DNA of 64,000 nt from positions 62,001-126,000 of the forward strand of contig NZ_JBJFZU010000006.1 of assembly GCF_045032955.1 (NCBI RefSeq), in the 5' to 3' direction. This document shows, piece by piece, positions 9,107 through 15,775 of the stretch (position 1 is its first letter; each line of letters starts with the position of its first letter). Origin of the DNA: Ornithinicoccus sp045032955. GTDB lineage: Bacteria > Actinomycetota > Actinomycetes > Actinomycetales > Dermatophilaceae. The position numbers and the translations under genes are program-made. The notes beneath the pieces are model-generated. The model was not told the DNA's origin, ran no database searches, and saw nothing but the letters and a program-made list of their open reading frames with translations.

Positions 9107-9622
9107 GCCCGTCGCCGCGCGACCGACCCCGGTGATCCGGGCTGCCGCACCGCGCAGCACCGGACCCAGCGGGCGGGGCGGGACGTCGGCATACCCGCCG
9201 TCCGCGAGACCGGCGTGCCGTTCGAAGACGCTACCGGCGGCCCGGTCACCCGTCCGCAGCCAGGACCAGCCCATGGAGGCCAGGTAGAGCGGCAGGAAGG
9301 GCAGCCCGAGGCTGACCGCCCACTGGGTGCTGTGCACCAGCTCGTGCCGGAGCAGGGTCGGTCGGCGCGCCGCCAGCAGGTCCAGGTCGTGCCGGGTGAT
9401 GACCACGTCGCCGACGGTGAACGCGGCGGCCGCCGGGAAGGACCACCGGTAGCGGTCGGCCAGCAGGCTGAGCGCGGGTCCGCGCCGTACCCGGGCCCCG
9501 CCCAGCCTGGCGATGCCCAGCCCCAGCGGGGTGGACAGGTTGATCCAGTTCGCGGCGTGACGCACCCGGACCGCCCGGGTCACCGGCAGCGCGCCCGGCG
9601 CCAGGGACGGATGGTGTCCCAT
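9065..9622 (-). CDS. Putative metal-binding protein with HELVH motif
   Basis: 185-residue protein of unknown function. It has a short zinc-peptidase-like motif RHELVHSTQWAVS (HELVH about 93-97), the central sequence of DUF4157-like and related putative metallopeptidases, followed by a hydrophobic segment (LGLPFLPLYLASMGWSWL). A downstream glutamate ligand could be the E of SVFERHAG. Its ATG overlaps the stop of the upstream DUF2277 gene, so the two are coupled. Proteolytic activity is inference only. Confidence 0.7.
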   Translation of the reverse strand: MGHHPSLAPGALPVTRAVRVRHAANWINLSTPLGLGIARLGGARVRRGPALSLLADRYRWSFPAAAAFTVGDVVITRHDLDLLAARRPTLLRHELVHSTQWAVSLGLPFLPLYLASMGWSWLRTGDRAAGSVFERHAGLADGGYADVPPRPLGPVLRGAAARITGVGRAATGSARDDLVADPQRP

Positions 9623-9894
9623 CAGGGGGTGGCGTAGCGCTGGGCGGAGCGAGCCCGGGCCTTGGCCGCCTCCACCTCGCGGTCCTTGGGCGGCGCCGTG
9701 GTCACCAGTGCGTCGAGCAGCTCCTGGGTGGCATGTGCCACCGCCGCCACGGCGCGCGCGTAGGCCTCCTCGTTGGCCTGGGAGGGCTTGCTCGCCCCGC
9801 CTACCTTGCGCACGTACTGCAGGGCGGCGGCCTGCACCTCGGGCCGGGTCGCCGGCGGGTCGAAGTTGTTCAACGGGCGGATGTTCCGGCACAT
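9622..9894 (-). CDS. DUF2277 family protein
   Basis: 90-residue soluble protein with the family signature MCRNIRPLNNFDPPAT at the start and QYVRKVGGASKPSQANE in the middle. No biochemical role is established for the family. Transcription appears leaderless: a -10-like CACAGT (9901-9906, minus strand) is 6 nt before the ATG. It is divergent from the sulfurtransferase and coupled to the HELVH gene. Confidence 0.88.
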   Translation of the reverse strand: MCRNIRPLNNFDPPATRPEVQAAALQYVRKVGGASKPSQANEEAYARAVAAVAHATQELLDALVTTAPPKDREVEAAKARARSAQRYATP

Positions 9895-9900
9895 GGAAAC

Positions 9901-9946
9901 ACTGTGCCACGAGCCACCCGCCGCTGTCCGGGGTGAGCGCTAGGGT
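9901..9946. promoter_or_regulatory. Divergent leaderless promoters, DUF2277 / sulfurtransferase
   Basis: CACAGT at 9901-9906 (minus) lies 6 nt before the DUF2277 ATG. TAGGGT at 9941-9946 (plus) lies 7 nt before the sulfurtransferase ATG. Both spacings put the transcription start at or next to the start codon. Neither gene has a ribosome site. Confidence 0.5.
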
Positions 9947-9953
9947 CGGCGGC

Positions 9954-10853
9954 ATGGGACCTCTCCAGCCCGAGTCCGAGCGCACCGTCGGCCCGCTCCT
10001 CACCGCCACCGAGCTGCAGGGGATGCTGGTCGGCCCGGTGCCGGGGCGGCCGGTGCTGGTGGACGTGCGCTGGTCGCTGGGGGCGGGGTCCGAGGCCAAC
10101 CGGGCGGGCTACCTGCAGGCGCACCTGCCCGGTGCTGCCTTCCTGGACCTGGAGACGGTGCTCTCGGACCCGGTGTCCCCCGACGGCGCCGGCGGGCGGC
10201 ACCCGATGCCCTCCGCGGACCGGGTGCAGACCGGGCTGCGGGCGGCCGGGGTGCGCGGCGACCGGCCGGTGGTCTTCTACGACGCCGGGACCAGTCTCGG
10301 GGCGGCCCGCGCCTGGTGGGTGGCCGCGTACTACGGGATCGAGCAGGGGGCCGTGCTGGACGGTGGGCTCGCCGGCTGGCAGGCGGCCGGGCTCCCGGTG
10401 CAGGAGGGTATGCCCACGCGGGAGTCCGCCCCCGGCGACGTGACCCTGGTGCCGGGTGGGCGTGAGCTGCTGGACGCCGACGGCCTGCAGGCCCATCTGG
10501 CCGACGGGGGGCAGGTCCTGGACGCGCGGCCGGCCGACCGGTTCCGGGGAGAGAACGAGACCGTGGACCCCGTGGCCGGGCACGTCCCCGGTGCGCTGAG
10601 CCTGCCCGCGCTCTCGTTGCTGACCCAGGACGGCACCTTCGTGGACGCCGAGCAGTTGGTGCAGGCGCTGACCGGGGCCGGGGGGCACACGGACAGGGTG
10701 AGCGCGCTCTACTGCGGTTCCGGGGTGCAGGCGGCGCACGCGGCGCTGGTGCTGGAGGCGCGCGGGGTGGGCCCGCGGCCCGCCCTGTACGCCGGCTCGT
10801 GGAGCGACTGGATCACCGATCCCCGGCGGCCGGTGGCCACCGGGGATCGGTGA
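9954..10853 (+). CDS. Tandem-rhodanese sulfurtransferase (thiosulfate/3-mercaptopyruvate type)
   Basis: 299 residues with two rhodanese domains. The first is catalytically inert (family norm). The second carries the active loop YCGSGVQA with Cys about residue 254; CGSGVTA-like loops are typical of 3-mercaptopyruvate/thiosulfate sulfurtransferases (SseA). It transfers sulfane sulfur to thiol or cyanide acceptors in the cytosol. Other signatures: RPVLVDVRW, GAAFLDLETVLSD and PVVFYDAGTSLGAARAWW. The stop codon lies inside a strong hairpin shared with the convergent pfpI-type gene. Confidence 0.92.
   Translation: MGPLQPESERTVGPLLTATELQGMLVGPVPGRPVLVDVRWSLGAGSEANRAGYLQAHLPGAAFLDLETVLSDPVSPDGAGGRHPMPSADRVQTGLRAAGVRGDRPVVFYDAGTSLGAARAWWVAAYYGIEQGAVLDGGLAGWQAAGLPVQEGMPTRESAPGDVTLVPGGRELLDADGLQAHLADGGQVLDARPADRFRGENETVDPVAGHVPGALSLPALSLLTQDGTFVDAEQLVQALTGAGGHTDRVSALYCGSGVQAAHAALVLEARGVGPRPALYAGSWSDWITDPRRPVATGDR
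10813..10853. terminator. Hairpin at sulfurtransferase/PfpI convergent ends
   Basis: Perfect 14-bp inverted repeat (10813-10826 with 10840-10853, 13-nt loop) that ends on the sulfurtransferase TGA. The position between convergent genes suggests a terminator for both, but there is no T-tract on either strand. Confidence 0.5.
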
Positions 10854-10871
10854 GGAGCGTGCGGGGAGGTC

Positions 10872-11396
10872 TCAGCCCTGGATGGCGGCGACCATCTCGC
10901 GGTTGAACGCGGGCAGGTCGTCCGGGGTGCGGCTGGAGACCAGCCACTGGTCCACCACGACCTCCTCGTCGACCCAGGTGGCGCCGGCGTTGCGCAGGTC
11001 GGTGCGCAGCGAGGGGAAGGAGGTCATCCGTCGTCCGCCGAGGACGTCGGCGTCGGTGAGGATCCAGGCGCCATGGCAGATGACCGAGACCGGCTTGGTC
11101 TGCGCGCCGAAGTGCCGGGTGAAGGCGACGGCGTCCTCGTCCAGCCGGAGGGCGTCCGCGTTGCCGGTGCCCCCGGGCAGCACCAGGGCGTCGTAGGAGG
11201 CGGGGTCGGCGTCGCCGACGACCACGTCCACGTCCTGGGTGTGCCCGTTCTTGCCGGTCACCGTCCCCTCGGAGGGGGCCAGCAGGTGTGCGGTGCCTCC
11301 CGCCTCCACCACGGTGTTCCAGGGGCTGGTCAGCTCGCTGTCCTCGAAACCGTCGGTGAGCAGGAAGGCGACTGTCTTTCCGTCTAGTGATGCCAT
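10872..11396 (-). CDS. PfpI/DJ-1 family class I glutamine amidotransferase-like protein
   Basis: 174 residues of the DJ-1/PfpI/YhbO fold, implicated in stress protection; the biochemical activity (protease, deglycase or glyoxalase-like) is debated for the family. Nucleophile elbow VICHGAW with Cys107-His108, and DGFEDSE holding the acidic residue that activates the cysteine. A -10 box TAGGCT is 6 nt before the ATG, so the mRNA is probably leaderless. Monocistronic; convergent with the sulfurtransferase. Confidence 0.9.
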   Translation of the reverse strand: MASLDGKTVAFLLTDGFEDSELTSPWNTVVEAGGTAHLLAPSEGTVTGKNGHTQDVDVVVGDADPASYDALVLPGGTGNADALRLDEDAVAFTRHFGAQTKPVSVICHGAWILTDADVLGGRRMTSFPSLRTDLRNAGATWVDEEVVVDQWLVSSRTPDDLPAFNREMVAAIQG

Positions 11397-11402
11397 GTCT
11401 CC

Positions 11403-11408
11403 AGCCTA
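11403..11408 (-). promoter_or_regulatory. -10 box, PfpI gene, leaderless
   Basis: TAGGCT on the minus strand, 6 nt upstream of the ATG at 11396. No -35 stands out. Confidence 0.5.
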
Positions 11409-11433
11409 GGAGCGGCCCGGCGATCCCGCAGGC

Positions 11434-12636
11434 TCAGCCGCCACTGACCGAGAGCTCGGCCTGGGCGACCTCGTCACGCTGACGCTGGTCGAGCTCCGGG
11501 GAGTCCAGCCACCGGTCCGGCAGCGCCACCACCCGGGCCGAGCCGGCCCGCCCACGCTGACCCTCGGCGGCCTCCCCCGGCCAGGGCTGGTCCAGCTCCA
11601 GGGTGTCGATGAGCCGGTCCAGGTCGGCCAGGGTGTGCACCATGCCCAGCTGGTGGCGCAGCTGCCCGCCGACACGGAAGCCCTTGGTGTACCAGGCGAT
11701 GTGCTTGCGGATGTCCCGGCAGCCCTTCGCCTCATCGTCGTGGAAGGCGACCAGCAGCTCGGCGTGCCGGCGCAGCACCGCGCATACCTCCCGCAGGGTC
11801 GGTTCCACCCGGACCCGTGACCCGGCGAAGGCGGCCGCCAGGTCGGTGAAGAGCCAGGGCCGGCCCAGGCAGCCGCGGCCCACGACCACCCCGTCGCAGC
11901 CGGTCTCCCGGACCATCCGCAGGGCGTCGTCGGCCGACCAGATGTCACCGTTGCCCAGCACCGGGATCGAGGTCACGGCCTCCTTGAGCTGGGCGATCCG
12001 GGTCCAGTCCGCCTCGCCGGAGTAGGCCTGGGCCGCGGTGCGGGCGTGCAGCGCCACCGCGCTCACCCCCTCCTGCTCGGCGGTCCGACCGGCCTCCAGG
12101 AAGGTCTCGTGGTCGGCGTCGATCCCGACCCGCATCTTGACCGTGACCGGGATGTCGGCGGGCGCGGCCTCGCGCACGGCGGCCCGCACGATGCCCCGGA
12201 AGAGATCGCTCTTCCACGGCAGCGCGGCGCCGCCGCCGCGGCGGGTGACCTTGGGCACCGGGCAGCCGAAGTTGAGGTCGATGTGGTCGGCCCGGTCCTC
12301 GCTGACCAGCATCCGCACCGCGGCGCCCACGGTGGCCGGGTCCACGCCGTAGAGCTGGATCGAGCGGGGCGTCTCGTCGGGCCCGTGCTCGATGAGCTTC
12401 ATCGAGATCGGGGTGCGCTCGACCAGGGCCCGCGAGGTGATCATCTCGCTGACGTAGAGGCAGTCCTCTCCCCCGGGCTCGGAGCTGGCCGCGGCCAGCC
12501 CCTGCTGACCGTACTCACGGCACAGCTGGCGGAAGGCGCGGTTGGTGATGCCGGCCATGGGTGCCAGCACGACGGGCGAACCGATCGTGTGGCGGCCGAT
12601 CTGCAGGGGCGGCAGGGCAGGGGCGGTGATGGTCAT
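11434..12636 (-). CDS. dusB: tRNA-dihydrouridine synthase DusB
   Basis: FMN-dependent TIM-barrel reductase that converts tRNA uridines to dihydrouridine. Signatures: APMAGITNRAFRQLCREYG, NFGCPVPKVTRRGGGAALP with the catalytic Cys, and VLGNGDIWSADDALRM followed by VGRGCLGRPW. 400 residues, slightly longer than E. coli DusB as usual in actinobacteria. The start ATG is preceded by GGAGGGG. Its first codons and upstream region lie in a 46-bp sequence repeated exactly at 14135-14180 beside lysG, which suggests that dusB once followed lysG directly. Confidence 0.95.
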   Translation of the reverse strand: MTITAPALPPLQIGRHTIGSPVVLAPMAGITNRAFRQLCREYGQQGLAAASSEPGGEDCLYVSEMITSRALVERTPISMKLIEHGPDETPRSIQLYGVDPATVGAAVRMLVSEDRADHIDLNFGCPVPKVTRRGGGAALPWKSDLFRGIVRAAVREAAPADIPVTVKMRVGIDADHETFLEAGRTAEQEGVSAVALHARTAAQAYSGEADWTRIAQLKEAVTSIPVLGNGDIWSADDALRMVRETGCDGVVVGRGCLGRPWLFTDLAAAFAGSRVRVEPTLREVCAVLRRHAELLVAFHDDEAKGCRDIRKHIAWYTKGFRVGGQLRHQLGMVHTLADLDRLIDTLELDQPWPGEAAEGQRGRAGSARVVALPDRWLDSPELDQRQRDEVAQAELSVSGG

Positions 12637-12666
12637 GGCCCCTCCAGTGTCCCATCACCGCAGGGC
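12621..12666. repeat. 46-bp direct repeat, copy 1 (dusB start)
   Basis: Covers dusB codons 1-5, its ribosome site and a GACACT -10-like box (12646-12651). Identical at all 46 positions to 14135-14180. The copies enclose 1,468 bp containing the sigma factor and its membrane partner. Confidence 0.95.
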
Positions 12667-12704
12667 GCGTCCGCCGGGGCACAGCGGTGGTGGGGCCGTG
12701 CGGC

Positions 12705-13517
12705 TCAGTCGCCGGCGACCATGAAGGACCACTGCCCGTCGGCGTCGACGCCGACGCGCCACCCGGTGTAGCCCGTCTCCGAGCTGCTCATCAGGTCCAC
12801 CTGCTCCTGGGTGTAGAGCCCAGTGTCCACCAGCAGCGCCCAGTCCTGGGAGGTCTCGATCGTCCCGGGCCAGGCGTAGGGCGCGTCCGGGATGTCCTGC
12901 TCCGGCTCGAAGGAGGTCAGCAGGGCGGTGATCGCCGCTGCCCGCTCGGCGCCCCCGTCGGCGGAGAAAGCTTCCTCGGGGCCGACCGCCCCGAAGGAGA
13001 GGAAGGTCTGGTCCTGTTCGGCCAGCGCAGCGAGGCCGTCCAGGTCGCACTCCGCCGCCAGCCTCAGCACTTCCTCCGCCGAGGCGGAGGAGGCCTCGGG
13101 GAGTCCGTCGGCGAGCAGGACGGGGTCGGGATGTGCCGTGGTGCACGGGTCCACGGGCCCGGCGGCCGTGGGCTCGTCCGGCTCCGGCTCCTCCTCGGCG
13201 CTCGTCTCCTCCTCGGGGGTGGACTCCTCGGAGGCCGTCTCCTCCGGCGCGGTGGTCTCGACCGCGACGGTGGTGGCGGCCGGGTCGTCGGCCGGCGTCT
13301 CGGCCGGCCCTGGCAGCGCCTCGCGGTCACCCAGCAGCCCGCCGCCGACCCAGAACGCCCCCACGAGCACAGCGGCCGCGGCCAGCCCACCCACCGTCTG
13401 AACGGTCTGCCGGTGACGTCGTACGACGCGCCCCTGGGCCCAGACCTCGTCGGTCAGGTCGTAGTCGGGTCGGTCCCCGGCGGCGCGGTCCAGCGCCCTC
13501 CTGAAGCCATCGTCCAT
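12705..13517 (-). CDS. Single-pass membrane protein, partner of SigE-family sigma factor
   Basis: 270 residues. A cytoplasmic N-terminal segment (about 40 aa) is followed by one transmembrane helix (TVGGLAAAAVLVGAFWVGG), a Thr/Glu/Pro-rich extracytoplasmic linker and a C-terminal domain of unknown fold ending GWRVGVDADGQWSFMVAGD. The ATG overlaps the sigma factor stop by 1 nt. The topology and coupling fit a membrane regulator or sensor for the sigma factor, but no zinc anti-sigma motif (HxxxCxxC) is present, so 'anti-sigma' remains inference. Lies inside the cassette bounded by 46-bp repeats. Confidence 0.7.
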   Translation of the reverse strand: MDDGFRRALDRAAGDRPDYDLTDEVWAQGRVVRRHRQTVQTVGGLAAAAVLVGAFWVGGGLLGDREALPGPAETPADDPAATTVAVETTAPEETASEESTPEEETSAEEEPEPDEPTAAGPVDPCTTAHPDPVLLADGLPEASSASAEEVLRLAAECDLDGLAALAEQDQTFLSFGAVGPEEAFSADGGAERAAAITALLTSFEPEQDIPDAPYAWPGTIETSQDWALLVDTGLYTQEQVDLMSSSETGYTGWRVGVDADGQWSFMVAGD

Positions 13518-14050
13518 CACGCGCCTCCTCGGCTCGTCGCGTCCCGCATGACCGCGGGCAGCAGCTCTCTCAGGTTTCGCAGGGCCTTGCTGGCCTGGCT
13601 CTTGACCGTCCCGGGCGCGCATCCCAGGGCTTCGGCGATCTCCAGCTCGGAGAGGTCCTCGAAGTAGCGCAGCACGACGACGGCCCGCTGGCGGGGTGGG
13701 AGCTGCGCCAGGGCCGCCCGCACGTCCGCGCCCTCGACCCAGTCGTCCACCTCGGCCGGCGCAGCATCCTCGTCCCACCTGTCGCGCTCGCCCGGCGCGG
13801 CCGCATACGGGACCTCTCGACCCCACTTGCGCCACCGGGAGACCGTGTCGCGGTAGAGGATCCGCCGGACGTAGGCATCAGGCGAGCCCTCACGCACCGA
13901 CTCCCAGCGGGAGGCCAGCTTGATCAGGGCGTCCTGGACGAGATCCTCGGCCGCGTGGAAGTCGCCGCAGTAGAGCCGTGCGGCGCGCACCAGCTGGTGC
14001 TGGCGCGCCCGCACGAACCCGGCAAACTCCTCGTCGATCTGGACGCTCAT
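13517..14050 (-). CDS. RNA polymerase sigma-70 factor, SigE (ECF) family
   Basis: 177-residue ECF-type sigma factor. Region 2 spans roughly residues 15-85 (ARLYCGDFHAAEDLVQDALI, then a WRKWG segment). Region 4 carries QLPPRQRAVVVLRYFEDLSE and the HTH AEALGCAPGTVKSQASKAL. It redirects RNA polymerase to a stress regulon. Coupled to the downstream membrane protein. Bounded by exact 46-bp direct repeats, which implies a fairly recent insertion or duplication. It is not SigK, so it is not the obvious reader of the SigK-type promoter at 51.66 kb. Confidence 0.92.
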   Translation of the reverse strand: MSVQIDEEFAGFVRARQHQLVRAARLYCGDFHAAEDLVQDALIKLASRWESVREGSPDAYVRRILYRDTVSRWRKWGREVPYAAAPGERDRWDEDAAPAEVDDWVEGADVRAALAQLPPRQRAVVVLRYFEDLSELEIAEALGCAPGTVKSQASKALRNLRELLPAVMRDATSRGGA

Positions 14051-14134
14051 GCCGGACAGACGCTCCCGCGGGTCCTTCAGGTTGCCCCCAGCTCGGCGGA
14101 TCTTGGGCCCGGCCGCCTCAGCCGATGAGACGCA

Positions 14135-14180
14135 GGGCGGTGATGGTCATGGCCCCTCCAGTGTCCCATCACCGCAGGGC
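14135..14180. repeat. 46-bp direct repeat, copy 2 (lysG 3' end)
   Basis: Exact copy of 12621-12666. Here it contains the last four codons and stop of lysG and a relict dusB start (RBS, ATG and a few codons) that no longer leads into a dusB frame. Confidence 0.95.
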
Positions 14181-15059
14181 CGCGTGCGCCTCCTCCGTCA
14201 CGCACCGGGTGAGCACGTCCAGGGTGCGCGAGGGCAGCCGGGAGCTGAGCCAGTGCAGCGGCACCTCGTGCTGGGCCCGGGGCCCCAGCGGCACCAGCGT
14301 GCCGTCCTCGACCCAGGGCTGCGCCCAGTCCACCGGGATCAGGCCCCAGCCCATCCCCAGAGCCACCGCCTCGGCGAACTCGCGGCTGGAGCCGATGACG
14401 TGTGCCGGCGGGTCCACGTCCCGGCGCACCCAGCGTCGCGCGACCCGGTGCTGCATCGTGTCCTTGTGGTCGAAGCGGACCACCGGCGCCGCGTCCAGGG
14501 CGGTGGCCCGCAGCCCGTCGGCGAACCAGCGTCGGTGGAACGCGGGGGTGCAGGCGGCCAGGTAGCGCATCGACCCCAGCCCGGTGATCCGGCACCCGGC
14601 GACCGGACGGGGGTCGGCGGTCACCGCCGCGAGGGCGACCCCGGAGCGGACCCGGTCGGAGGCATACTCCTCGTCCTCCCGGATGACGTCCAGGGTGACC
14701 CGCAGTTCCTCCTGCGCCCGGGCCAGCGCCGGCAGGATCCAGGTCGCCAGCGAGTCCGCGTTCACCACCACCGCCACCCGCGGGTATGCCGCCTCCCGCG
14801 CCTCCGGCACGAGCTCGGCCAGGGCGTCCCCGCGCAGCAGGTCCCAGTGCCCGGCCAGCCGGAGCAGCACCTCGCCCGCCGGTGTCGCGACCACCGGTTT
14901 CGAGCGGCTGACCACGACCCGGCCGACGCTCTGCTCCAGGGCCCGGATGCGTTGGGACACCGCCGAAGGGGTGACGTGCAGCCGGGAGGCCGCCCGGTCG
15001 AAGGTGCCCTCCTGCACCACGGTCACCAGGGTCTGCAACGCCGTCGGGTCCAGGTCCAT
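14169..15059 (-). CDS. lysG: LysR family regulator LysG/ArgP
   Basis: 296 residues. N-terminal winged HTH (FDRAASRLHVTPSAVSQRIRALEQ) and a periplasmic-binding-like effector domain. Strongly resembles LysG/ArgP, which senses intracellular lysine or arginine and activates the divergent exporter lysE/argO. The longer frame to 15095 is rejected because ATG 15059 (MDLDPTALQTL) matches family starts and has a -10 box TAGCAT 8 nt upstream. The divergent lysE gene makes the assignment firm. Its last codons lie in the 46-bp repeat. Confidence 0.92.
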   Translation of the reverse strand: MDLDPTALQTLVTVVQEGTFDRAASRLHVTPSAVSQRIRALEQSVGRVVVSRSKPVVATPAGEVLLRLAGHWDLLRGDALAELVPEAREAAYPRVAVVVNADSLATWILPALARAQEELRVTLDVIREDEEYASDRVRSGVALAAVTADPRPVAGCRITGLGSMRYLAACTPAFHRRWFADGLRATALDAAPVVRFDHKDTMQHRVARRWVRRDVDPPAHVIGSSREFAEAVALGMGWGLIPVDWAQPWVEDGTLVPLGPRAQHEVPLHWLSSRLPSRTLDVLTRCVTEEAHAALR

Positions 15060-15067
15060 GTGAAGAC

Positions 15068-15135
15068 ATGCTAAAGGTTCTGCAGAATCCTTCATGGCTC
15101 TTGATGCCAGAATGCGCCCTCCCGCCGCCTAGCGT
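15068..15135. promoter_or_regulatory. lysG-lysE divergent promoters and LysG operator
   Basis: Minus-strand -10 TAGCAT (15068-15073) serves lysG; plus-strand TAGCGT (15130-15135) serves lysE, 7 nt before its ATG. A near-perfect 19-bp dyad centred on TTCTGCAGAA (15074-15092) abuts the lysG -10 and is the best candidate LysG binding site, placed to autorepress lysG and to activate lysE from upstream. Confidence 0.6.
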
Positions 15136-15142
15136 GGAGGCC

Positions 15143-15754
15143 ATGACGATGTGGATGCTGGTCCCGACCGGCCTGCTGACCGGGGTAGCGCTGATCGCCG
15201 CGGTCGGGGCGCAGAACGCCTACCTGCTGCGCCAGGGCCTGCGCCGTCAGCACGTGGGCGCCCTGGTGGCCTTCTGCGCGCTCTCCGACATCGTGCTGAT
15301 CGGCGGTGCCGTGCTCGGGGTCGGGGCGGCGATCTCGGCCTGGCCACCCTTCCTGGACGTCGCCCGCTGGGGTGGCGGCCTGTTCGTCATCGGCTACGGG
15401 CTGCACGTGGGCTGGCGGGCGCTGCGCCCCGGGGCGGCCCTGACCGCGGGGGTGACACCGACCATCAGCCTGCGCAGGTCGCTCACCACGATGGCCGCAC
15501 TGACCTGGCTCAACCCGCACCTCTACCTGGACATCATCGTGCTGGGCTCGATCGCCAACAGCCACGGCAGCGAGGGGCGTTGGTGGTACTACGCCGGGCT
15601 GGTGAGCGCCAGCGCACTCTGGTTCAGCGTGCTCGGGTTCGGCTCGCGGCGGCTCGCCGGGTTCTTCACCCGGCCCCGCTCCTGGCAGGTCCTCGACGCG
15701 CTGATCGCCGTGGTGATGCTGGCCATCGGCATCGGCCTGATCACCAGCGGCTGA
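15143..15754 (+). CDS. lysE: LysE/ArgO family basic amino acid exporter
   Basis: 203-residue membrane protein with about six hydrophobic helices. N-terminal GAQNAYLLRQGLRRQHV is the LysE/ArgO signature, and LTWLNPHLYLDIIVLGS holds the conserved NPHxYLD motif. Exports L-lysine and/or L-arginine under LysG control. Start ATG 15143; GGAGG overlaps the short leader, and a longer frame to 15068 would run through the operator and is rejected. The stop lies in the hairpin shared with glyS. Confidence 0.94.
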   Translation: MTMWMLVPTGLLTGVALIAAVGAQNAYLLRQGLRRQHVGALVAFCALSDIVLIGGAVLGVGAAISAWPPFLDVARWGGGLFVIGYGLHVGWRALRPGAALTAGVTPTISLRRSLTTMAALTWLNPHLYLDIIVLGSIANSHGSEGRWWYYAGLVSASALWFSVLGFGSRRLAGFFTRPRSWQVLDALIAVVMLAIGIGLITSG

Positions 15755-15775
15755 TCAGCAGCCGATCAGCCGCTG
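15745..15775. terminator. Bidirectional hairpin joining lysE and glyS ends
   Basis: Perfect 12-bp inverted repeat (CAGCGGCTGATC at 15745-15756 with its complement at 15764-15775, 7-nt loop). It contains both convergent stop codons, which abut with no spacer (TGA/TCA). No T-run. Confidence 0.6.

Noticed and set aside
13517..14050. The ECF sigma factor as SigK for the promoter at 51.66 kb
   Set aside because: Its sequence is of the SigE family and its partner lacks the RskA-type zinc anti-sigma domain; nothing links it to the CCATCC/CGAAT promoter.
12621..14180. 46-bp repeats as ends of an insertion sequence or attachment sites
   Set aside because: No transposase or integrase inside, the repeats are direct and contain host gene ends, and there are no inner inverted ends. 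Recombinational duplication explains them better.
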